Origin: Zobellia roscoffensis
Lineage (GTDB): Bacteria > Bacteroidota > Bacteroidia > Flavobacteriales > Flavobacteriaceae
NCBI RefSeq assembly: GCF_015330165.1
Contig: NZ_JADDXT010000002.1
Location: forward strand, 1,920,504 to 1,984,503
Direction of reading: 5' to 3'
DNA: 64,000 nucleotides
Positions 33,345 through 41,270 of this stretch are shown here, in pieces. The notes beneath the pieces are model-generated. The model made no database searches. It was given only the letters and a program-made list of their open reading frames with translations, and was not told the DNA's origin. Position 1 is the first letter of the stretch. The number at the start of each line of letters is the position of its first letter. A program made the translations under genes and the position numbers.

Positions 33345-34685
33345 ATGATGAGCAAACATATTTATCTGCAATTGATCGTTCGGGTTCTATTACTTGCGAT
33401 TACCGCATTGGCCGTAGGTTTTCTGTTTTTTTATGAAAATTATATATTATTTGCGGTTTTTCTTTTTCTGCTGGGGTTGCAAACCTATTATTTGCTTTAC
33501 TATGTTAATCAGACCAACAGAAAAATAGCCTATTTTTTTGATGCTATAAAAAATGAGGATTTTACGCTGCGTTTTCCTGAAAAGCTTAGCGGAAAATCAT
33601 TAACGGAGCTTAATCACAGCCTGAACATGCTTAATACCATGGTGCAGGACATTCACCTTAAAAAGCAGGCACAAGAGCATTTTTACCAAGAGATCTTAAA
33701 ACAGGCGGATATTGGTATTATGACCATTAATCCCAAAGGGCATATTCTGTACGCCAACCCAACAATTGAAAAATTACTCGATTACCATCCTTTAAATCAT
33801 GTGAAACAACTCCAACAGATAGACGAAAAGCTATACGATAAGTTTGCCGGACTGAAACCTTTTGAAAGTAGCACCCATCAATTCGTCAATGAACGTGAGA
33901 AAACAGAATTGGCGATGAAAGCGACGGCAGTTACTGTAGATGGACAGGACCTTTTGCTGGTTATTGTGCAAGATATCCGTAAAGAGCTGGATGAAAAAGA
34001 AACGGATTCTTGGGTGAAACTGATTCGCGTTTTAACCCATGAAATCATGAATACCATTACGCCTATTACTTCAATTTCAGAATCTATTTTAAAGTATTAT
34101 AAAAAAGGGGAAATGGTTTTGGATGCGTCAGAATTACCGGAGCAGCATTTAAAAAGTACGGTGAAGGGGCTTGAGGTTATTCAAGAACAAGGCAATGGTT
34201 TAATGAATTTTGTACAGTCATATCGTAAATTTCTCAGTGTACCTGAACCCGATAGAGAACTTGTGCCTGCACAAAACCTTTTGGAAAAAGTAAAACTGTT
34301 GTTAGACGATAAATCTGAAAATATAAAATTTGAGGTAGATGTGGTTCCTAATAGTTTAGAGTTGTATTTGGATCAAAGACAGATATCTCAAGTACTCTTA
34401 AACCTGGGTAAAAACGCCAAACAATCGTTGGGTGCTCAAGAGAACGGTGTAATTAAATTCGTTGCCGGAATTAATGAGGCGGATAAGAAATACATTCAAG
34501 TATGGGACAATGGTCCAGGAATCCCCCCAGAATTAATGGATGAGATTTTTGTGCCTTTTTTCACTACTAAAAACACGGGAACCGGTATAGGACTCAGTCT
34601 TTCCAAACAAATCATGAGATTGCACGGGGGGAGCATACGGGTATTATCAAAAGAGCACACTGTATTCACTTTGACTTTTGATTAA
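33345..34685 (+). CDS. Membrane sensor histidine kinase (NtrB/AtoS-like)
   Basis: 446 residues. Two adjacent N-terminal membrane helices (about 8-50) with almost no periplasmic loop, then a PAS-like domain (about 120-220: DIGIMTINPKGHILYANPTIEKLL), a HisKA box RVLTHEIMNTITPITSIS and an HATPase_c domain with LNLGKNAKQ, DNGPGI and GTGIGLSLSKQ. All catalytic boxes are intact. It should phosphorylate the NtrC-type regulator encoded two bases upstream. Without a periplasmic domain it probably senses membrane or cytoplasmic stress. Confidence 0.92.
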   Translation: MMSKHIYLQLIVRVLLLAITALAVGFLFFYENYILFAVFLFLLGLQTYYLLYYVNQTNRKIAYFFDAIKNEDFTLRFPEKLSGKSLTELNHSLNMLNTMVQDIHLKKQAQEHFYQEILKQADIGIMTINPKGHILYANPTIEKLLDYHPLNHVKQLQQIDEKLYDKFAGLKPFESSTHQFVNEREKTELAMKATAVTVDGQDLLLVIVQDIRKELDEKETDSWVKLIRVLTHEIMNTITPITSISESILKYYKKGEMVLDASELPEQHLKSTVKGLEVIQEQGNGLMNFVQSYRKFLSVPEPDRELVPAQNLLEKVKLLLDDKSENIKFEVDVVPNSLELYLDQRQISQVLLNLGKNAKQSLGAQENGVIKFVAGINEADKKYIQVWDNGPGIPPELMDEIFVPFFTTKNTGTGIGLSLSKQIMRLHGGSIRVLSKEHTVFTLTFD

Positions 34686-34700
34686 AAAATCAGAGAATAA

Positions 34701-35036
34701 TTAACCCAACTCTTTAAATGGATCCCAAAAATGCTTTTCAAAATCTATGATTTGATTATCAACCACCTTTATGCCCTCATTTTCTAAAAGCTGTTGCATT
34801 AGGTTGGTGCCATCAAAATGATGTTTTCCCGTTAGCAGTCCTATTTTATTTACAACGCGGTGTGCAGGTACTTCTGGCATGCTTCCGGCCCCGTTCATGG
34901 CCCAGCCCACCATTCTTGCACTGCGTGCAGCACCAAGATATTTGGCTATAGCGCCATAAGATGTAACTCTCCCTTCGGGTATAAGCGCGGCCACCTCGTA
35001 TACTTTCTGAAAGAAGTTTTTATTCTCTGGTTTCAT
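34701..35036 (-). CDS. Alkyltransferase-like protein (MGMT-like, no active cysteine)
   Basis: 111 residues covering the MGMT C-terminal DNA-binding fold. Seen are GRVTSYGAIAKYLGAARSARMVGWAMNG (helix-turn-helix and the base-flipping arginine) and PAHRVVN at residues 57-63, where active MGMT has PCHRV. The reactive Cys is therefore Ala58, so it cannot transfer alkyl groups and belongs with ATL proteins that mark O6-alkylguanine for nucleotide excision repair (E. coli Atl has PWHR). The start overlaps the stop of the LysE-type gene by one base (TAATG). Confidence 0.88.
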   Translation of the reverse strand: MKPENKNFFQKVYEVAALIPEGRVTSYGAIAKYLGAARSARMVGWAMNGAGSMPEVPAHRVVNKIGLLTGKHHFDGTNLMQQLLENEGIKVVDNQIIDFEKHFWDPFKELG

Positions 35037-35665
35037 TAGCGATAGCCGATTCTAAAAATTGTTATGGTTAGCAGTATCAACATGAGCCCGCTTAAAATGT
35101 AATTGCTGTTCTTTGAAAACCGATTGGATTTGTTCTCTAATTTATTAAAATAAACGGTGTACATGTAAAGCACGGTAAATGTTCCTGTGCCGGCGGCAAG
35201 TATGAAAACAAGAATATCCCAGACTTGAAATTTTATCCATCCAGAAGCATTCCACATAATGTTTAGACCACTGTAATAAGGTATAGTTAATAAGTTCAAA
35301 GCGGCCAGAAGTACGCCTTTAAAAAAACTGTTCTTTTTACTAACCTTAACGGTTTTCTTTTTCTTTTCTTTATTTCTAATTGCAGCAATGAAAAAGTAGA
35401 CCATAAAAAAAGCGAAGACAACAACCGCAATTTTTAATAATACATCAATTACCCCTGGGTTTTTATGTAAAAACTTAGAGATATAAACGGCAATAGTAGC
35501 TTGTAGAAGTACCATAGTAGAGCAGCCTAAACTAAATATGATACCATTGAGTTTGCCTTTTTCTACACTAACCTTGGCTGCATTCATATTTAAAAGCCCC
35601 GGAGGTACAGTTGCCATAAAAGCTGCGGAAAACGTAGCAAAAAAAAGAATTAAAAGGTGTTGCAT
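35036..35665 (-). CDS. LysE-family amino-acid exporter-like membrane protein
   Basis: 209 residues with about six hydrophobic segments. The N-terminus FFATFSAAFMATVPPGLLNMNAAKVSVEKGKLNG has the PPG motif of the LysE/RhtB superfamily. A basic cytoplasmic loop (RNKEKKKKTVKVSKK) lies in the middle. Substrate unknown. It sits between trmB (3-base gap) and the alkyltransferase-like gene, all on the minus strand and probably one transcript. Confidence 0.85.
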   Translation of the reverse strand: MQHLLILFFATFSAAFMATVPPGLLNMNAAKVSVEKGKLNGIIFSLGCSTMVLLQATIAVYISKFLHKNPGVIDVLLKIAVVVFAFFMVYFFIAAIRNKEKKKKTVKVSKKNSFFKGVLLAALNLLTIPYYSGLNIMWNASGWIKFQVWDILVFILAAGTGTFTVLYMYTVYFNKLENKSNRFSKNSNYILSGLMLILLTITIFRIGYR

Positions 35666-35668
35666 GGA

Positions 35669-36337
35669 CTAGTGTACCTTGAATTGAATATAGGTAATTG
35701 GCTTACCTTTTTCAAGATACTGTTTTTCGTAGAAAGTCTGAAGTTCTAAAACCTCTTTTGGACTGCCTTCGTTTTTATATACATCATGGTTGGCGTAATT
35801 TATTTCTAGGCCTAGACCGTGTAAAAGTCCTAAAGTATAGCCATGCATGAATTCACTGTCTGTTTTCAGGTGCATAAGACCGTCCGGACGTAAAATTCTC
35901 TTGTATTTTGCCAAGAAGCTCTCATTGGTCATACGGTGTTTGGTGCGTTTGTATTTTATTTGCGGGTCAGGAAAGGTAATCCATATTTCGGAAACCTCGT
36001 CTTTGTCAAAAAGCTCATCCACCAGCTCTATTTGTGTTCTTAAAAAAGCCACATTCTTCAGGTTGTCCTCCAAAGCAGTTTTTGCGCCACGCCATAAACG
36101 GGCTCCCTTAATATCTATGCCAATAAAGTTTTTGTTGGGGTCTTGTTTTGCCAGACCAACGGTGTATTCCCCTTTTCCGCATCCCAATTCCAAAACTATA
36201 GGATTATCGTTGCCAAAAAAGTCATTCCATTTACCTTTTTTATCAAACCCATTTTTTACGGCTTCCCGATTAGGTTGAATGACATTAGAAAAAGTTTCGT
36301 TCTCTTTAAAACGTTTAAGTTTGTTCTTGCTTCCCAA
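35669..36337 (-). CDS. trmB: tRNA (guanosine(46)-N7)-methyltransferase
   Basis: 222 residues, a class I SAM-dependent methyltransferase. SAM-binding VLELGCGKGEYTVGLA, NFIGIDIKGARLWRG, and the TrmB catalytic and tRNA-binding region WITFPDPQIKYKRTKHRMTNESFL. It modifies G46 in the tRNA variable loop. Confidence 0.96.
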   Translation of the reverse strand: MGSKNKLKRFKENETFSNVIQPNREAVKNGFDKKGKWNDFFGNDNPIVLELGCGKGEYTVGLAKQDPNKNFIGIDIKGARLWRGAKTALEDNLKNVAFLRTQIELVDELFDKDEVSEIWITFPDPQIKYKRTKHRMTNESFLAKYKRILRPDGLMHLKTDSEFMHGYTLGLLHGLGLEINYANHDVYKNEGSPKEVLELQTFYEKQYLEKGKPITYIQFKVH

Positions 36338-36347
36338 TAGTATAAAA

Positions 36348-37424
36348 TTAGATTTTTGTTGAGGTTGTAGTGGTGCTTGTGTCTTCTGCTTTTTCTAAAG
36401 TAAAAGAGAATTCAGAACCTACGTCTATTTCACTTTCTACATATATCTTTTCTCCGTGTGCCTCAACAATATGTTTTACAATGGCAAGCCCAAGGCCAGA
36501 GCCACCTTCGCTACGACTTCCACTTTTGTCCACGCGGTAAAAACGTTCAAATAGCCGTGGTATATGTTGTTTGGGAATACCTTCGCCATTGTCCGTTACC
36601 CTTACGATTACTTTGTTTTTAATCAGATTTTCTACGCTTATCTCCGTAGTACCATTGGTATGACCATATTTTATGGAGTTGACCAAGAAGTTGGTTACTA
36701 CTTGTTGTATTTTTTCCTTATCGGCTAAGACCAGTATAGGCTCATCATACTCCATGTCAAAAGTGAGCGTAATTTTCTTTTTTGCAGATTTCATTTCTAA
36801 GAGGTCAAAGACATTTTGAATAAGTTCAATAATATCAAAAGGTTCTCTTTTTAAATTTAGGTCGCCAACCTCTAGTTTAGTAATGAGATCTAAATCTTTA
36901 ACAATATAAATTAACCGGTCTACGCCCTTATTAGCACGTTGCAGATATTTACGACGTACATTTTTATCGTCTATGGCGCCGTCCAAGAGGGTTTCTATAT
37001 ACCCTTGAACGGTAAAAAGGGGAGTCTTAAGTTCATGGGATACGTTCCCAAGGAAGTCTTTACGGTACTCTTCCCTAATTTTTAAGGTATCTATTTCTAT
37101 ACGTTTATCCTGGGCAAATTTCCCTATTTCCTCGGTTAAAGTTTTCATGTCCGTAGTAATAGGGCCAGAAACAATAGAAGAGGTTTCTAACATGGCAACA
37201 TCATCGTAAATTTTCTTTATACGACGATAAATGAATCTTTCTATACGTATTTGTAGGACAATAAATGCAATAGGGAATAGTAATAGGAGGGAAATAATTA
37301 GTACCACCCAGTCAAAAGCATTAAAAAGATGTAGAAACAATGCCAATAGCGAAACGAATGCCAAGGCTATCATAAAGGAAGACCTTAGCGCAAAGCGATA
37401 TGATCTTCTTAGCTTAGCAGACAT
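36348..37424 (-). CDS. PhoR-like sensor histidine kinase
   Basis: 358 residues. Two N-terminal membrane helices (about 15-60) with a minimal loop, then a HAMP-like linker, HisKA with phospho-acceptor His in LGNVSHELKTPLFTVQGYIETLLDGAIDD, and HATPase_c with NFLVNSIKYG, DNGEGIP and GSGLGLAIVKHIV. The DGAIDD sequence after the H-box is typical of the PhoR family. It is paired with the PhoB-like regulator upstream on the same strand. Divergent from a TonB receptor gene, fitting control of phosphate-related uptake. Confidence 0.9.
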   Translation of the reverse strand: MSAKLRRSYRFALRSSFMIALAFVSLLALFLHLFNAFDWVVLIISLLLLFPIAFIVLQIRIERFIYRRIKKIYDDVAMLETSSIVSGPITTDMKTLTEEIGKFAQDKRIEIDTLKIREEYRKDFLGNVSHELKTPLFTVQGYIETLLDGAIDDKNVRRKYLQRANKGVDRLIYIVKDLDLITKLEVGDLNLKREPFDIIELIQNVFDLLEMKSAKKKITLTFDMEYDEPILVLADKEKIQQVVTNFLVNSIKYGHTNGTTEISVENLIKNKVIVRVTDNGEGIPKQHIPRLFERFYRVDKSGSRSEGGSGLGLAIVKHIVEAHGEKIYVESEIDVGSEFSFTLEKAEDTSTTTTSTKI

Positions 37425-37535
37425 AAGAAACGAGTTTTATTTTCGCCAAAGAGCAGTTATACATCATCGTTGGGCCATTCACGGCCCAAAATTACTACAA
37501 AAAAGACGTATAACTTAATTAATATAGAGACTTAA

Positions 37536-38222
37536 TTAAAGAACAAACTTATAACCAACCCCTTTTACGGTTTTAAAGTGTTGTTCGCCTATTTTTTCAC
37601 GAAGTTTTCTAATATGAACATCAATGGTACGCCCACCAACAACAACTTCATTACCCCAAACTCTATCAAGAATAACTTCTCTTTTGAATACTTTGCTGGG
37701 TTTTGAAGTAAGTAGTGCTAAAAGCTCAAACTCTTTTCTTGGCAGAACAATCTCTTCGCCGTCATTTACAATTTTGTACTCTTCTCTGTTGATAATGATA
37801 TTACCAACGCTTACAATGTCTTCTTGTGGCGCACTATCTTCTTTTAACCTTCTTAATAAGGCCTTCACCTTACTAACCAAGACTTTTGGTCTAATAGGTT
37901 TAGTAATATAATCATCTGCCCCAGCGTCAAAACCTGCTACTTGCGAGTAGTCTTCACCACGAGCGGTAAGAAAGGTAATGATAGAATTTTCTAGACCCGC
38001 AGTGCTGCGAATAGTTTCACAAGCTTCAATGCCATCCATTTCTGGCATCATTACATCTAAGATAATTAAATGGGGTTGTTTCTTCTTGGCCATGGCAACA
38101 CCTTCAACTCCATTTTTGGCAGTAAAGACCTGATAACCTTCGGAAGTTAGGTTGTAACCTACTATTTCCAATATATCTGGCTCATCGTCAACAAGTAATA
38201 TCTTAATGTCTTTCTTTTTCAT
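37536..38222 (-). CDS. PhoB-like OmpR-family response regulator
   Basis: 228 residues. Receiver with DDEPD acidic pair, phospho-acceptor in LIILDVMMPEMDG and Lys in DYITKPI; C-terminal winged helix with EFELLALLTSKPSKVF, RVWGNEVVVGGRTIDVHIRKLREKIG and TVKGVGYKF. The normal partner of the PhoR-like kinase, 111 bases upstream of it. The 178-base region to the divergent TonB receptor contains phased TAAC repeats that may be its binding sites. Confidence 0.92.
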   Translation of the reverse strand: MKKKDIKILLVDDEPDILEIVGYNLTSEGYQVFTAKNGVEGVAMAKKKQPHLIILDVMMPEMDGIEACETIRSTAGLENSIITFLTARGEDYSQVAGFDAGADDYITKPIRPKVLVSKVKALLRRLKEDSAPQEDIVSVGNIIINREEYKIVNDGEEIVLPRKEFELLALLTSKPSKVFKREVILDRVWGNEVVVGGRTIDVHIRKLREKIGEQHFKTVKGVGYKFVL

Positions 38223-38302
38223 TGGGTCTATAAAGATGGTTAATTCGTCAAAAGTAAAGATAATACCGACATACCAACGTCTCTTAACGTTGATTTAATA
38301 TA

Positions 38303-38353
38303 GTAACATTAACCTAACCTTATTGCAATAAAGGTTTAACATACGCGTAACTC
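38303..38353 (+). promoter_or_regulatory. Candidate Pho boxes (TAAC repeats at 11-bp spacing)
   Basis: Two pairs of TAAC direct repeats have an 11-bp period: GTAACAT-TAAC-CTAACCT (38303-38320) and TTAACAT-ACGC-GTAACTC (38336-38353). PhoB/PhoP-type regulators bind direct repeats with this periodicity (E. coli CTGTCAT; B. subtilis TTAACA). They lie between the divergent phoB-like and TonB receptor genes. No experimental consensus for this group was available to me. Confidence 0.35.
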
Positions 38354-38400
38354 GACTTTTACTTCACGTGACGTTATTTGCGGCGTTATAAAACTAGATA

Positions 38401-41229
38401 ATGAGACTAATATATTTTATTGCCCTTTGCTTTTTTTCATTTCAACTAAGCGCCCAAGATACGGGAAGCATTGTTGGTACACTTACCGATAAAGAAATGA
38501 ATGATGACCCCCTGCCTTTTGCTAATGTAGTAATTAAAGGCACAACTACAGGTACTACCTCTGATTTTGACGGACTTTATGAAATAGCAGGTGTTGAGCC
38601 AGGAACCTATATAGTATCTTACAGTTATTTAGGGTATGAGACGGTAGATATTCCTGATGTAATTGTTGAAGCGGGAAAAGTAACAACTATTAATGTGCCA
38701 ATGAGTGCTTCTGAAGGTGTTTCACTAGATGAGGTTGTCGTTACTACTACAGCTAGAAAAGATTCTGAAACAGCTCTTTTGTTGGATCAGAAGAAAGCAA
38801 CGGAGATAAAAGAAAGTATAGGAGCTGTTGAGCTTGCTAAAATTGGGGTGTCCGATGCGGCTACTGCTACCACCAAAATATCCGGTGTTACTAGTAGTGA
38901 GGCTTCTGGGGATGTGTTTGTAAGAGGTTTGGGAGATAGATATTTGTCTACAACCTTAAACGGTCTACCAATACCTTCTGATGATATAGACAAGAAGAAT
39001 ATTAATCTTGGACTTTTTCCAACCCGTGTTCTTCAGAATGTGAGTATTAGTAAAACCTTTTCTGTTGATGGTTCTGCAGATGAAGCTTCTGGTGCTATCA
39101 ATATTACTTCTAGGGAGCTTTCTGGTTCAAGTGAGCTTTCTATAGGTGTTTCCGGAGGAGTTAACTCAAATGTAGCAAAGGGTGGAGTCTATGATAACTT
39201 TAAGATATCACAAAATTCAAAAAACACAGATTTTGGTTTTTATGACCAAAGCCTAAGTACTCAACAGTTGGTTACTAGACAGGGTTGGAACACACTACAA
39301 CAAGATAATCCAATGGACTACTCTATGTCTATTGCTGCGGGTAAAAAGTTTGCAGATAAACTTTCTGTTTTTCTTAGCGCTTCACATTCGCGTTCTTTTG
39401 AGCATAGAGAAGGTTTGTTTAGACAATACCGTTCAAACTTTATAGATGATACCATTACAGATGCAACTACTTTTCGCAAGAAAATTGTAAACACTGGTCT
39501 TTTGGATATTACATATTTGGCCAATGACAAGAATAAAATTAAGTCAAGTACTTTTTTCGTTAACAAACTAGATGAGTCGGTTTTTGAAGGAGGTCGTAAT
39601 GGTGAAGCAACTATTTTTGAAGAGACTGCCGCATCTGAAGGTTTGTTTCAATTTGTAAGAGATCAGAACACCAAACAAACCAGATTGTTGGTTACCCAAT
39701 TAATAGGTAGACATCAACTTGGAGAAAAGAATACATTGCATTGGGCCGGTGGTTATAACTTCTTAAAGGCAGATGAACCTAATCGTATTCGTAACGAGGT
39801 AAACTTTGACCCAGAAGGTACTTTTGTACAATTGGGTAGAAACGGAGGTTTCCAACAAAGAAAATCTAGCCAGAATATTGAGGATATAGAATATAGTGGT
39901 TATATCAAAGATGAATTAAAAATTATTGATGAGGAAACCAAAACCTTCAAAATGGATTTTGGAGTTTCTTACAGAAATAAAGAGAGAGATTTTAGTTCAG
40001 AATTTGTTGGTGTCGAAGAAAGAAGTACCAACGCTATTAATCCACCTTCTATTGATAATTTAGGAAGTATTTTTCGCCAATCTAATTTTGATGCCGGTCT
40101 TTTAGAAATTAATCTTCTAGGCTCCAATGAAAATGGAGAAAGAAAAGATTTGTACCTAGGTACTTTAGATTCTAAAGCAGCTTTCTTTGCCTTTAATGTG
40201 GGGCTTGATAAATGGAATTTTGACGCTGGTATCAGATACCAAAATGATGAGATCAATGTAACCTATGATATTGGTAACCTTTCTCCTAGAACAGGAGAAA
40301 GTAATCAAGATTACAGTAATTTCTACCCTAGCCTAAACATTAAGTATACTCTTAATGAGCTTCATGCACTACGTTTGGCGGTAAGTCGTACTATAACATT
40401 ACCTGAGTTTAAGGAAATTGCACCATTTAGTTATGTTTCGCCTACAGGACAGATTAGTCGTGGTAACCCAGATTTAGCAGCTTCTAAGGATATAAACTTG
40501 GATCTTAAATGGGAGTACTTTCCTTCTGCTGGGCAATTAGTTTCTGTAGCCGCTTTTTATAAAGATATTTCAGACCCTATTAACCGAGTTAGAGAAACAG
40601 GTTCTGCCGGTATCTTCTCTTATTTTAACTCTGGTGAGAAAGCTGAAATTTTTGGTCTTGAGGCTGAAACAAAATTAGACTTGGTAAAACCAGTATTTAA
40701 TGATGATGATGGTTCAGCTTCAGGGTATGACCTTAATATGGTTCTAAACGTAACTCGTATGTGGCACCAGCAAGATCTTAAAGAGATTTATAACGATAAT
40801 GGTACGCTTGTAAGAAGTTTTCAATATAAAGGAATTACAGAATCAGACCTTCAAGGTGCATCTGATTGGATTTTTAATACAAGTTTAAACTTTGAGGCTG
40901 CTACCGAAAATCCTTTTGCAGCTTCGCTTACGGCCAATTATGCATCAGATAAGATTTATTCTTTAGGAGTGCCTACTGATCAAACAAACCGAGATATTTT
41001 TTATGACGATGCTGTTATAGAAAAAGGATTTGTGGTTCTAAATGCACTTATAAGTAAAGAAATAGGAGAGCATTTGAAAATAAGCCTTACCGGTAAAAAC
41101 CTTTTAAACCCAAAGATTAAGCAAACGCAACTGGTTCGTAACCCAATAACGGAAATCGAAACAGAACAAACTGTGCTCTCTTATACTACAGGAATGGATA
41201 TTAGTCTAGGCCTTAGTTACAAATTTTAA
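38401..41229 (+). CDS. TonB-dependent outer membrane receptor
   Basis: 942 residues. Signal peptide (cleavage near QLSAQ), a carboxypeptidase D regulatory-like domain (about 22-105: GSIVGTLTDKEMNDDPLPFANVVIKGTTTGTTSDFDG), a plug (about 110-245, with GDVFVRGLGDRYLSTTLNGLP) and a 22-strand barrel to the C-terminal GLSYKF. It imports a large or scarce nutrient across the outer membrane. It is divergent from the PhoB/PhoR-like pair and followed 41 bases on by a lipoprotein gene, suggesting a phosphate-regulated receptor with a surface lipoprotein partner. The ligand is unproven. Confidence 0.92.
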   Translation: MRLIYFIALCFFSFQLSAQDTGSIVGTLTDKEMNDDPLPFANVVIKGTTTGTTSDFDGLYEIAGVEPGTYIVSYSYLGYETVDIPDVIVEAGKVTTINVPMSASEGVSLDEVVVTTTARKDSETALLLDQKKATEIKESIGAVELAKIGVSDAATATTKISGVTSSEASGDVFVRGLGDRYLSTTLNGLPIPSDDIDKKNINLGLFPTRVLQNVSISKTFSVDGSADEASGAINITSRELSGSSELSIGVSGGVNSNVAKGGVYDNFKISQNSKNTDFGFYDQSLSTQQLVTRQGWNTLQQDNPMDYSMSIAAGKKFADKLSVFLSASHSRSFEHREGLFRQYRSNFIDDTITDATTFRKKIVNTGLLDITYLANDKNKIKSSTFFVNKLDESVFEGGRNGEATIFEETAASEGLFQFVRDQNTKQTRLLVTQLIGRHQLGEKNTLHWAGGYNFLKADEPNRIRNEVNFDPEGTFVQLGRNGGFQQRKSSQNIEDIEYSGYIKDELKIIDEETKTFKMDFGVSYRNKERDFSSEFVGVEERSTNAINPPSIDNLGSIFRQSNFDAGLLEINLLGSNENGERKDLYLGTLDSKAAFFAFNVGLDKWNFDAGIRYQNDEINVTYDIGNLSPRTGESNQDYSNFYPSLNIKYTLNELHALRLAVSRTITLPEFKEIAPFSYVSPTGQISRGNPDLAASKDINLDLKWEYFPSAGQLVSVAAFYKDISDPINRVRETGSAGIFSYFNSGEKAEIFGLEAETKLDLVKPVFNDDDGSASGYDLNMVLNVTRMWHQQDLKEIYNDNGTLVRSFQYKGITESDLQGASDWIFNTSLNFEAATENPFAASLTANYASDKIYSLGVPTDQTNRDIFYDDAVIEKGFVVLNALISKEIGEHLKISLTGKNLLNPKIKQTQLVRNPITEIETEQTVLSYTTGMDISLGLSYKF

Positions 41230-41270
41230 TCATTAACACTAAATCAATAATCAAATTTTTAATCTTTAAA

